The notes below the pieces were generated by a model, which saw only the letters and a list, made by a program, of their open reading frames with translations, was not told the origin of the DNA and ran no database searches. From Candidatus Manganitrophaceae bacterium (lineage in GTDB: Bacteria; Nitrospirota; Nitrospiria; SBBL01; Manganitrophaceae): DNA of 14,182 bases. The position numbers and the translations under genes are program-made. Shown here piece after piece: positions 6,976 through 13,349 of this stretch; within the stretch, counting starts at the first letter, position 1; each line of letters begins with the position of its first letter. Where the stretch lies: the NCBI GenBank assembly GCA_004297235.1, contig SCUR01000405.1, positions 1 through 14,182 of the forward strand, read 5' to 3'.

Positions 6976-8214
6976 CTATTTAATCTGAACCCGATCTCCG
7001 GGGGCCAGGTTCTCCGGAGGATTGAGGACCACCCGGTCGCCGGGGGCCAAGCCCCTCTTCACCTCGACCTGACTTCCGAGCGGGCCGCCGGTCTCCACCG
7101 GAATCATCTCCACTCGGTCTTCGCGGAGACGAAAGGCGACCTTCTGATCTTTTCGGAGAACGATCGCCCCCGGCTGAACGGTCACCTTCGGCTTGTTTCC
7201 CTGGTCGGCTTGCGGCTCGGAGAGAAAAGCAACCTTGGCGCTCATCTCCGGAAGGACCCGGTCATCCCGATTGAGAAAACGGATCTTGGTCATGACCGTC
7301 GCCTTGGCCCGATCGGCGGTCGGGACAATCGTCTGGACCACACCTTCATACTTCATCTCCGGATAGGCGTCCAGGGCGATCTCGGCCCGCTGGCCGAGCC
7401 GGATCTTCTCGATATTCGATTCGGAGACGTCGGCCTCGACCTGAAGCGATGTCATATCGGCCATCGTCACCACCGCCGCCTTCGCCTGGGTGGAAGAGCC
7501 GAAGGGGGCGACCACCTCGCCGACCTCGGCATTCTTGGTCAGAACGGTCCCGTCGAACGGCGCGCGAATATAGGTATTCTCGACCTCGACTTCGGCGGCC
7601 CGGACCGCCGCCTCCGCTGCCCGGACCCCCGCCTCCCCGGAAGCGAGCGACGCCTTGGCGCGGCGGAATCGGGCTTGCGCCACTTCAAAGTCGGCTTGCG
7701 GGACCAATCCTTCTTCCCGAAGGCTTTTCTTTCGATCGTAATTTGACGCGGCGTCATCCATCTCCGCCTTCGCCTGATCGTTGGCCGAGCGGGCGACATT
7801 CAGATTCGCCTTCGCACGGGCCAACGCCGCCTCGACATCGGCGCTCTCCAGCCGGCCGATGATGTCTCCCTTTTTGACCTGATCCCCCTCGCGCACCCGC
7901 AGCTCGACCAACCGGCCGGTCCCTTTGGATGCGACGGCGGCGCGCCGCTGCGCGACGACATAGCCGCTGGCGTTGAGAAAGGGGACCGATTGGGAGGGGG
8001 CGATTGATCCGACGGTGGCGACATCCACCGTCTTCGCCGCGCCGCTGAAGGCGCGAAGTCCGATGAGAAGCGCGGCGGCCGAGACCAGGAGAAGAATAAT
8101 CCAGAGCGTCCGGCGGCTTCGACGGGGGGCCGATCCGCGGCCGGTATTCTTCCAATCGATTTTAAGACGGGAGAGATCAGACGGTTTCGTTTCGATCGCG
8201 GTTTCCTTTCTCAC
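6976..8214 (-). CDS. HlyD/MacA-type periplasmic adaptor (membrane fusion protein)
   Basis: A 412-residue adaptor: cytoplasmic N-terminus, one inner-membrane helix at about 41-60, a biotinyl-lipoyl-like half domain (GRLVELRVREGDQVKKGDIIG), an alanine- and glutamate-rich alpha-hairpin coiled coil at about 125-205 (including YDRKKSLREEGLVPQADFE), the second lipoyl half (YIRAPFDGTVLTKNAEVGEVV), then beta-barrel and membrane-proximal domains. Such proteins join an inner-membrane transporter to an outer-membrane TolC channel. The hairpin length would fit TolC docking. It starts with GTG at 8214, with GAGGAG eight bases upstream, and heads the operon adaptor-ATPase-permease-permease. Substrate unknown; macrolide-like compounds, peptides or lipids are all possible for this class. 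Confidence 0.93.
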   Translation of the reverse strand: MRKETAIETKPSDLSRLKIDWKNTGRGSAPRRSRRTLWIILLLVSAAALLIGLRAFSGAAKTVDVATVGSIAPSQSVPFLNASGYVVAQRRAAVASKGTGRLVELRVREGDQVKKGDIIGRLESADVEAALARAKANLNVARSANDQAKAEMDDAASNYDRKKSLREEGLVPQADFEVAQARFRRAKASLASGEAGVRAAEAAVRAAEVEVENTYIRAPFDGTVLTKNAEVGEVVAPFGSSTQAKAAVVTMADMTSLQVEADVSESNIEKIRLGQRAEIALDAYPEMKYEGVVQTIVPTADRAKATVMTKIRFLNRDDRVLPEMSAKVAFLSEPQADQGNKPKVTVQPGAIVLRKDQKVAFRLREDRVEMIPVETGGPLGSQVEVKRGLAPGDRVVLNPPENLAPGDRVQIK

Positions 8215-8228
8215 GAATGAATCTCCTC

Positions 8229-8257
8229 ATTGTAATGGCAATAGGGCGATTCTTCAA
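8229..8257 (-). promoter_or_regulatory. Candidate promoter of the ABC transporter operon
   Basis: On the minus strand TTGAAG (8252-8257), 17 bases, TACAAT (8229-8234). The spacing and hexamers are good, but the start point would fall near 8222, so the GAGGAG ribosome-binding site (8223-8228) would be mostly excluded from the transcript. Either the message is nearly leaderless or the true promoter lies further upstream in the 138-bp divergent gap. Confidence 0.35.
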
Positions 8258-8352
8258 GAAGCGATTATTCGGTTGATCTCGAGGGGCTTCTTCTCCTATC
8301 ATCCCATCAGATAAGCGGCCCGCTCGCCCCAACCGGATTGCCATAACCGATC

Positions 8353-9108
8353 ATGCCACGGCTTGACCTTCAAAACAACGATTACCTCGACTATACGCTG
8401 ACACTCCCCTCCGAATCGACCGAGACCCTCTTTGTCTATGTCCATGGGTTCGCCTCTCACCAGCGGGGGGAGAAGGCGCTCTATTTTCACGATCGGGTCG
8501 TCGAAAAGGGATTCGCCTACCTCGCTGTTGATCTCCGGGGACATGGCGCCTCGAGCGGGACGATTCGGAATCTGACCTTGACCGACGGATTGGACGATCT
8601 CTCCGCCCTCCTTGCCGGCCCGGCCGCTCCCTATCGGAGGATCATTCTGATCGGCTCTTCCATGGGAGGACAGCTGGCGGCCTGGACCGCCGGCCGGCAT
8701 CCAAGCCGGATCGCCGCGAACCTCCTGATCGCCCCCGCCTTTTCCTTCTATGAAAACCGGCTGCGCGATCTCGGCGAGGCGGGGCTTCGAAAGTTAATCG
8801 AAACGGGGGCGGTCCGGATTAAAAATGAATGGATCGATGTCACGGTCGGAAGCGAATTGATCGAAGATGCGAAGCAGTACACGATGGAGAAACTCCTCCC
8901 GATCTATCGGACCCCCACCTTGATCCTCCATGGAACCGCCGACGCCACCGTACCGCCGGAGGGGAGTCTCGATTTCATCCGCCGCGCTACGGCGCGGCCG
9001 CTCGACCTGACCTTGATCACCGGCGGCGACCATCGTCTGAGCGCACAGAAAGAGTACCTTTTCGAGCTGATGCTCGCCTTTGTCGATCGGCTCGATCTCT
9101 CCTCTTAA
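8353..9108 (+). CDS. Alpha/beta hydrolase (serine hydrolase fold)
   Basis: A 251-residue cytoplasmic enzyme (no signal peptide). The oxyanion segment is VYVHGFASH at 28-36, the nucleophile elbow is G-S-S-M-G with S103, the acid is D197 (HGTADATVP) and the histidine is H227 (GGDHRLS), giving a complete catalytic triad. DLRGHGASSG at 60-69 is also typical. The size and the HG-F-x-S-x-x pattern fit the esterase/acyl-peptidase-like group (Hydrolase_4 style), acting on a small ester, thioester or amide; the natural substrate is not evident. The gene is transcribed divergently from the ABC operon. No strong ribosome-binding site precedes the ATG. Confidence 0.9.
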   Translation: MPRLDLQNNDYLDYTLTLPSESTETLFVYVHGFASHQRGEKALYFHDRVVEKGFAYLAVDLRGHGASSGTIRNLTLTDGLDDLSALLAGPAAPYRRIILIGSSMGGQLAAWTAGRHPSRIAANLLIAPAFSFYENRLRDLGEAGLRKLIETGAVRIKNEWIDVTVGSELIEDAKQYTMEKLLPIYRTPTLILHGTADATVPPEGSLDFIRRATARPLDLTLITGGDHRLSAQKEYLFELMLAFVDRLDLSS

Positions 9109-9291
9109 TCCTTCCGGGAAACCTGAGTAGAACCAGATCGGTCTTTCTATTCCGGCGCCCCTTTACGGGAAAAAAATGCACGGAAGAGCGAGTGACGCCT
9201 TTTCAGATAATAAAATAGACCAATTCAGATGAGGATCGGCTCGGTCTTGAACTTGCAGAAATTTCTTCCGTAACTTATGGAGGGAAATGCC

Positions 9292-9924
9292 ATGGTTCAA
9301 TTCCAAGCCCAATTCAAACCGGAGCTGAAACCCAAACCGATGCCGGGACTTTCCGACCGGCAATTGAATGACCACTTCGATATAAAGTACAAAGGCTACG
9401 TGACCAAATTAAACGAAATCCAGACCAAGCTGAAAGGGGTGAACAAAGAGGCACCGAGTCCCAACTACAGCGACATCCGGGAGCTGTTGGTCGAGCGCTT
9501 ATTCAACTACAATTCGATCAAGCTGCATGAGGCCTACTGGCAATGCCTCGCAGGGGCGAGCGATCCTCCGGAACCGATCAAACAGATGATTACGGAAGAT
9601 TTCGGTTCATACAACACCTGGAAGGAGGAGTTCAAGGCGTGCGGCCTCTCCGCGCGAGGTTGGTCGATCTGTGCCTTCGATCTTGATACCGGCCGGCTCT
9701 TTAATTTCCTGACCGATAATCACTCGATCGGCGCCTGGAACGTGATCCCCCTGATGATCATGGACATGTACGAGCACGCCTATTACATCGATTACGGCGG
9801 CACGGTGAAGCGCTATGTCGAGGAAGGCTTTCTTCCCAACATGAGCTGGAAATATGCCGCCCGGATGCTGGAGCGCCATCCTCTCTCCGAGTACCGGACC
9901 TCCCTTCTCGAAAAGGCAGCCTGA
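9292..9924 (+). CDS. Iron/manganese superoxide dismutase
   Basis: Converts superoxide to oxygen and hydrogen peroxide. The 210-residue product has the four metal ligands H28, H79, D158 and H162 (the last two in D-M-Y-E-H-A-Y-Y-I-D-Y) and the gateway tyrosine Y36. The second-sphere residue that sets metal preference, glutamine in most Fe and Mn enzymes, is H144 here (DNHSIG), as in the mycobacterial Fe enzyme; the alternative glutamine position before H79 is a serine. The usual HYGKHH segment reads HFDIKYK, so two otherwise conserved histidines are K32 and Y33. There is no signal peptide, so it is likely cytoplasmic. I place the start at 9292 because GGAGGG (9279-9284) lies seven bases upstream; an earlier in-frame ATG at 9277 overlaps that site. 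Confidence 0.95.
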   Translation: MVQFQAQFKPELKPKPMPGLSDRQLNDHFDIKYKGYVTKLNEIQTKLKGVNKEAPSPNYSDIRELLVERLFNYNSIKLHEAYWQCLAGASDPPEPIKQMITEDFGSYNTWKEEFKACGLSARGWSICAFDLDTGRLFNFLTDNHSIGAWNVIPLMIMDMYEHAYYIDYGGTVKRYVEEGFLPNMSWKYAARMLERHPLSEYRTSLLEKAA

Positions 9925-9928
9925 CGAA

Positions 9929-9996
9929 TGCGGAGCGCGGAGTTCGGGATGCGGAGTTAAATCTTTACACTTTCACTCCGAACTCCGCGCTCCGCA
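9929..9996. repeat. Heptad inverted repeat forming a 19-bp perfect stem
   Basis: Arm 9929-9947 (TGCGGAGCGCGGAGTTCGG) is exactly complementary to 9978-9996, with a 30-base loop; further 7-base units continue on both sides. It begins four bases after the SOD stop codon and could protect or end the SOD transcript. The unit (TGCGGAG) is a variant of the ATTGCGG unit at 3741 and 5027. Confidence 0.88.
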
Positions 9997-10033
9997 CTCC
10001 GCACTGCCCCTCCCTCCCTCTCCATTTTTTGTA

Positions 10034-10063
10034 TTGACGAACAATCCTCCGGTTGTGTATTCT
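10034..10063 (+). promoter_or_regulatory. Promoter of the PuuD-like membrane operon
   Basis: TTGACG (10034-10039), an 18-base spacer, TATTCT (10058-10063). It lies just downstream of the SOD repeat element and gives a predicted leader of about 150 bases before the small ORF at 10220. Confidence 0.55.
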
Positions 10064-10111
10064 CAGAAACGAGTTCATCCCAATTTTTAATTCGATTCTG
10101 TGGCACTGTTG

Positions 10112-10195
10112 CGAGGCGGCTGAGGCACCTTGCGCCATCTCCCACCGAGTCGATCGGAAGGGAAGTGGCAAATCCAGATCTCAGTCTCCCGCTCG
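10112..10195 (+). promoter_or_regulatory. Structured leader RNA candidate
   Basis: Nested complementary segments lie between the promoter and the first gene: 10112-10115 with 10192-10195; GGCTGAG 10118-10124 with CTCAGTC 10180-10186; and a long inner hairpin in which GCCAT 10134-10138 pairs with GTGGC 10165-10169, TCCC 10140-10143 with GGGA 10160-10163 and CCGA 10145-10148 with TCGG 10154-10157, closing on the loop GTCGA. Pairings were found by eye. It matches no riboswitch class that I can name with confidence. The segment GGGAAGTGGCAAATCC loosely recalls part of the cobalamin riboswitch core, but the B12 box is missing. Confidence 0.35.
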
Positions 10196-10219
10196 ATTCC
10201 TTGACCAAGGAGAGAAGAC

Positions 10220-10312
10220 ATGAAAAATCCACTTGATACGCTTGCTGGAACGGTCATTGCCGGTTTTCTGCTGACGCTGATCCTCTATTTCATCGTCAGA
10301 GCGCTGGTGTAG
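10220..10312 (+). CDS. 30-residue single-helix membrane peptide
   Basis: A short open frame with a strong ribosome-binding site (AAGGAG, 10207-10212, seven bases before the ATG). The peptide starts MKNPLDTLAGTV and continues as one hydrophobic helix (about residues 8-29, with T-L-I-L-Y-F-I-V-R near its end). No family is recognised; its architecture is like the tiny accessory subunits of membrane oxidases and transporters (CydX, KdpF style). It is the first gene of the operon with the three PuuD-like proteins; the next start is 50 bases downstream. It is easily missed by automatic gene callers because of its length. Confidence 0.7.
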   Translation: MKNPLDTLAGTVIAGFLLTLILYFIVRALV

Positions 10313-10362
10313 CTCCTGCCGATCGTCGGAAGTTCACCTCTCTAGAATAAGGAAGGACAACC

Positions 10363-10860
10363 ATGACAATTGAACTTTTCTTTCGCTGGGGCCATTTTCT
10401 TGCCGGGATTATGTGGATCGGGCTCCTCTATTACTTTAACTTCGTTCAGGTGCCGTTTCTGAAGACGGCCACCCCCGAGGCCAAAGCCGACGCCTTCAAA
10501 AACCTCGTTCCGCGCGCCCTTTTCTTCTTCCGCTGGGCGGCCGCGCTGACCTGGCTCTTTGGAGCGGCGATTCTCGGCTCGCGGGGAATCCTCGGCGATG
10601 CCTTCTTGCTGCGGGGGTCGGCCGCCGTGATCGGAATGGGCGCTTGGCTCGGCACGATCATGCTCTTCAATGTCTGGGTCATCATCTGGCCGAATCAGCA
10701 GAAGGTCCTCGGCCTCGTCCAAGCGACCGCCGAAGAAAAACCGAAGGCGGCACGGATGGCGTTCCTCGCCTCCCGCACCAACACCATGCTGTCGATCCCG
10801 ATGCTCTTCTTCATGGCGGCTTCCAGCCACGCGCCGGCGAGCCTGTTCGGCGGAGGCTAA
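10363..10860 (+). CDS. Short PuuD-like (urate oxidase N-terminal type) membrane protein, copy 1
   Basis: A 165-residue, four-helix protein related to the membrane domain of PuuD, the integral-membrane urate oxidase (Urate_ox_N type). PuuD itself continues into a cytochrome c domain; here there is no C-x-x-C-H and no soluble extension, so urate oxidation cannot be assumed. Helices lie at about 5-30, 52-72, 83-109 and 140-155. Motifs shared by all three copies: RWxHFxAGIxWIGLLYYFN (H11), PRALxxFRW (50-58), N-x-W-x-x-I-W-P-x-Q (103-112) and R-x-N-x-x-L-S-x-P (138-146), ending S-x-H (H156). It has a good ribosome-binding site (GGAAGGA). Its tail, APASLFGGG, differs from the other copies, which end HFPQF. 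Confidence 0.85.
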   Translation: MTIELFFRWGHFLAGIMWIGLLYYFNFVQVPFLKTATPEAKADAFKNLVPRALFFFRWAAALTWLFGAAILGSRGILGDAFLLRGSAAVIGMGAWLGTIMLFNVWVIIWPNQQKVLGLVQATAEEKPKAARMAFLASRTNTMLSIPMLFFMAASSHAPASLFGGG

Positions 10861-10895
10861 CCTCCCATAAGAAAACGCCAGGGGAGATTGATCGG

Positions 10896-11387
10896 ATGGT
10901 CAGTTCGGAAACCGTAATACCCTTATTGTTTCGCTGGATCCACTTCGTCGCGGGGATCACCTGGATCGGCCTGCTCTACTACTTCAACCTCGTTCAGGTC
11001 CCCTTCATGAAGGAGACCGACGCGGCCACAAAGGGGGGAGTGGTGGTGAAGCTCGTACCGCGCGCCCTCTGGTGGTTCCGATGGTCGGCGCTGGTCACGG
11101 TGCTGGCCGGGCTGGCGCTGATGGGCGCCGGGGGGATTCACAACACCGCAATCATGATCGGCGCCACCCTCGGCTTCATCATGCTCTTTAATGTCTGGGT
11201 CATCATCTGGCCGAATCAAAAAGCGGTCATTCGAATGACCGGCGACGCCGTCGCCACCAAAACCCCCCCTCCCCCCGAGATGGCCAAGCACGCCCGACGG
11301 GCTTACCTCGCCTCCCGGACCAATTTCTTTCTCTCTTTCCCGATGCTCCTTTTCATGGGAATGTCGGCCCATTTCCCGCAGTTCTAA
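10896..11387 (+). CDS. Short PuuD-like membrane protein, copy 2
   Basis: A 163-residue paralogue with the same four-helix plan, with H16 in helix 1 and H159 after helix 4, ending HFPQF. The open frame extends far upstream, but the start at 10896 is supported by GGGGAG (10881-10886) and by alignment with the other copies; the gap after copy 1 is 35 bases. The loop between helices 3 and 4 carries a proline run (P-P-P-P) absent from copy 1. It shares T-D/A-D-A-A-T-K in the first loop and L-L-F-M-G-M-S-A-H with copy 3, so copies 2 and 3 are the closer pair and probably duplicated later. No heme-c motif. Confidence 0.85.
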   Translation: MVSSETVIPLLFRWIHFVAGITWIGLLYYFNLVQVPFMKETDAATKGGVVVKLVPRALWWFRWSALVTVLAGLALMGAGGIHNTAIMIGATLGFIMLFNVWVIIWPNQKAVIRMTGDAVATKTPPPPEMAKHARRAYLASRTNFFLSFPMLLFMGMSAHFPQF

Positions 11388-11423
11388 TCTGCACAGGCTC
11401 TCGATCCTCGCTGGCGTGCTGAG

Positions 11424-11897
11424 ATGATGGTTTCCCTCTTGATTCGTTGGGTTCACTTCGTGGCGGGGATCGCCTGGATCGGACTCCTTTACTATTTCAA
11501 CTGGGTCTTGGCGCCGTTTCTGAAAGAGGCCGACGCCGCAACGAAGCGCAAAGTCATTCAAGGCCTCTTGCCGCGCGCACTGCTCTGGTTTCGCTGGTCG
11601 GCGCTGCTCACCGTCGTCGCCGGCGGAACCCTCCTGGGACGGGTCGGGCTCAACACCCCTCTGTTGATCGGGGCGAGCCTCGGATTCTTCATGCTCCTCA
11701 ATACCTGGCTGGTCATCTGGCCGCACCAGCAGAAGGTCCTCCGCCTGTACGCCGAATCGGCCGCCCGCGGAACCCCTCTTCCGGCGGTCCTGACCCTGCA
11801 CGAGCGGGTCGTCTCCGCCGCCACCCGGGTGAACTTCTATCTCTCCTTTCCGACGCTCCTCTTCATGGGAATGTCGGCCCACTTCCCTCAGTTTTGA
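11424..11897 (+). CDS. Short PuuD-like membrane protein, copy 3
   Basis: A 157-residue paralogue, same fold, H11 and H153 conserved, ending HFPQF. Two consecutive ATG codons (11424 and 11427) could serve as start; no strong ribosome-binding site is seen, and the gene lies 36 bases after copy 2, suggesting re-initiation within the same message. The helix-3 motif reads W-L-V-I-W-P-H-Q instead of W-V-I-I-W-P-N-Q, adding a third histidine at the membrane edge. Probably a membrane partner of copies 1 and 2, although homo-oligomers are equally possible. Confidence 0.85.
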   Translation: MMVSLLIRWVHFVAGIAWIGLLYYFNWVLAPFLKEADAATKRKVIQGLLPRALLWFRWSALLTVVAGGTLLGRVGLNTPLLIGASLGFFMLLNTWLVIWPHQQKVLRLYAESAARGTPLPAVLTLHERVVSAATRVNFYLSFPTLLFMGMSAHFPQF

Positions 11898-11903
11898 TCC
11901 TGC

Positions 11904-11928
11904 GTTTTCCTCGCCGAACGAGAGAAAC
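11904..11928. terminator. Possible bidirectional terminator between convergent genes
   Basis: GTTTTCCTCG (11904-11913) and CGAGAGAAAC (11919-11928) form an imperfect 10-base stem (one mismatch, one G-U) with a 5-base loop, T-rich on one side and A-rich on the other. It fills the 30-base gap between the convergent copy-3 and beta-propeller genes and touches the stop codon of the latter. The T tracts are short, so the call is tentative. Confidence 0.35.
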
Positions 11929-12902
11929 TATTCTTCCTCATCCTCTTCGACCGGAAGGCCCGACACCGTGAACGGCGTGGCACCGGCGGCGAAGTCGGCG
12001 TTGACCACCAGGTAGAAATGCCACGCCCGGGCGATGGTCGACGGCCCCCGGAGTGTGGGCTCGGTGCGCCGCTCGACCACCCTTCCGCGCAATCCGTTCT
12101 GCCACAATTGGACGAAGGCGAGCGTCGGAGGCGCGCCTTGGACGACGATCAACCGGCCGCGGTCGAGGAGCAGGCCGTCCCCCCCGACCAGCGGCTCGAC
12201 ATTGATTTGTTGGATCCGACGTCCCATCGGCATCCTGCCGTCGAGATCAATGCGAAACAGCTTGCCGTTGTTCGACTGCACGACGATGAGCCGCTTGCCC
12301 CCTCGGAGCGCGACAATTCCGTTCAGGTTGAACGCCCCGGCCTCATACTGGATCTCCGGCCCGACCGGAATTCCCTCCGGCACCCCGCTCCCCGACGCCA
12401 CCTGCTCCGCCGTAACGTGCCAAAGCGTGGGCCGGAACGAATCGGTGATGAAGACTTCCCCCTTCTTCGTCACGACGAGGTCGTTGAGAAAGCCGCCCCC
12501 GCCGGTCTCGAACGACGCGATCGGCTGCTTCGTCGCGATGTCGTAGACCAAAAGGGTCCCGGTGGTCCCGCCGGCGACATAAAGCTTCCCCTGGGCGACC
12601 TTCATCCCGATAGCCGACTTTCCGTTTTCGCCGGGGATGAACTCGGTCACGGTCGGGTGATTGAGCGCCCCGCGGTAGATCGTGCCGTCGCCGACCGCGC
12701 CGACGAAGAACGCGCTGCTTCGCTTGTCGAACGCCACCCCTTCCGGATTGCCATGCGTGGAAGGATCGAGCGTGAAGACGATCGTCTCGTCGGGATTGCC
12801 GCCCCCTCCCGGCTTGGCGAATGCAACCGAACTTCCGGTCGTAAACAGAGCCATTGTAAAGGCTGCTACAAGGACTCTCACGGTCTGCTTCCATGTCGTC
12901 AT
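11928..12902 (-). CDS. Secreted beta-propeller protein (SMP-30/NHL-like)
   Basis: A 324-residue exported protein. The signal peptide has a basic start, a hydrophobic core at about 9-23 and A-F-A cleavage after residue 29, followed by a glycine-rich linker (KPGGGGNP). The body has repeated propeller blades with motifs such as GNPEGVAFDKRSSAFFVG, GKLYVAGGTTGTLLVYD, FLNDLVVTKKGEVFITDS and NGIVALRGGKRLIVVQSN, typical of SMP-30/gluconolactonase and NHL-type folds. The C-terminus is acidic (EEDEEE). The role could be a sugar-lactone or ester hydrolase or only a binding scaffold; metal ligands cannot be assigned safely. The start at 12902 is chosen because GGAGGG lies just upstream and because it gives a normal signal peptide, unlike an in-frame ATG 13 codons earlier. 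Confidence 0.87.
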   Translation of the reverse strand: MTTWKQTVRVLVAAFTMALFTTGSSVAFAKPGGGGNPDETIVFTLDPSTHGNPEGVAFDKRSSAFFVGAVGDGTIYRGALNHPTVTEFIPGENGKSAIGMKVAQGKLYVAGGTTGTLLVYDIATKQPIASFETGGGGFLNDLVVTKKGEVFITDSFRPTLWHVTAEQVASGSGVPEGIPVGPEIQYEAGAFNLNGIVALRGGKRLIVVQSNNGKLFRIDLDGRMPMGRRIQQINVEPLVGGDGLLLDRGRLIVVQGAPPTLAFVQLWQNGLRGRVVERRTEPTLRGPSTIARAWHFYLVVNADFAAGATPFTVSGLPVEEDEEE

Positions 12903-12962
12903 GTCAACCCTCCTCAGGAATATCATCACAATAGAAAACAAGAACGATCTGAAGGTCAGCGT

Positions 12963-13295
12963 TCAACCGTCGCCCTGCGGCGCCGCTCTCCGCTCCCGCC
13001 AGAAAAGACAGCTGCTCCCGCCGATCGGAACCTCCCGGCAAATGTCGGGCCGATATTCATAGTGCCGGCACCGCTTCGTCTCAACGTCGTACCAGATGCA
13101 GGGGAGTTCCCTCGCGTGACGCGTGCGGCCCGTCTGCCGCTCTTCCTCTTGATGAAACGCGATTTCTTCCCGGAGCGCTTCGGGTAAATGAAGCAGGAGC
13201 GCGGGAACAAGATATCCCGGGGGAAGACCTTGCTCCTCGCAACAGACGCCGCAGCCCTCGCAGGAGAAAGGCGGCAAGTCGATCGGTTCCGTCAT
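12963..13295 (-). CDS. YkgJ-family cysteine-cluster (putative Zn/Fe-binding) protein
   Basis: A 110-residue soluble protein with eight cysteines: the family motif C12-x2-C15-x2-C18-C19 at the start, then C66, C76, C86 and C96, including P-C-I-W-Y-D, C-R-H-Y-E-Y-R-P and I-C-R. This is the CxxCxxCC (UPF0153/YkgJ) pattern, thought to hold zinc or an iron-sulfur cluster; the biochemical role of most members is unknown. The start at 13295 is supported by GGAGG seven bases upstream, rather than the ATG six codons earlier that overlaps that site. It lies 54 bases downstream of a polytopic membrane gene and 60 bases upstream of the beta-propeller gene, all in the same direction, possibly one operon. 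Confidence 0.85.
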   Translation of the reverse strand: MTEPIDLPPFSCEGCGVCCEEQGLPPGYLVPALLLHLPEALREEIAFHQEEERQTGRTRHARELPCIWYDVETKRCRHYEYRPDICREVPIGGSSCLFWRERRAAPQGDG

Positions 13296-13349
13296 CGATC
13301 CGCCTCCAAGCATCCGGCGCCGCCGCAGAGATCCGCCGTCAACGCCGGG

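Noticed and set aside
9175..9231. 18-residue peptide before SOD
   Set aside because: It has an ATG and a stop but no properly spaced ribosome-binding site, no hydrophobic or other notable feature, and lies in an A-rich stretch.
9928..9996. CRISPR array or insertion-sequence end at the repeat after SOD
   Set aside because: Units are 7 bases in tandem and inverted, with no spacers of constant length, no transposase gene and no target duplication.
10112..10195. Cobalamin riboswitch
   Set aside because: Only a short segment (GGGAAGTGGCAAATCC) resembles the core; the B12 box and the downstream elements are absent, and the operon has no cobalamin-related gene.
10363..11897. Urate oxidase (PuuD) activity for the three membrane proteins
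   Set aside because: No cytochrome c motif, proteins about a third of PuuD length, and no purine-catabolism neighbours. Similarity is limited to the membrane domain, so only the family resemblance is reported.
12018..13187. 389-codon plus-strand open frame opposite the beta-propeller and YkgJ genes
   Set aside because: The minus-strand products have a signal peptide, recognisable propeller motifs and a cysteine cluster. The plus frame has arginine- and proline-rich sequence with no motif or ribosome-binding site.
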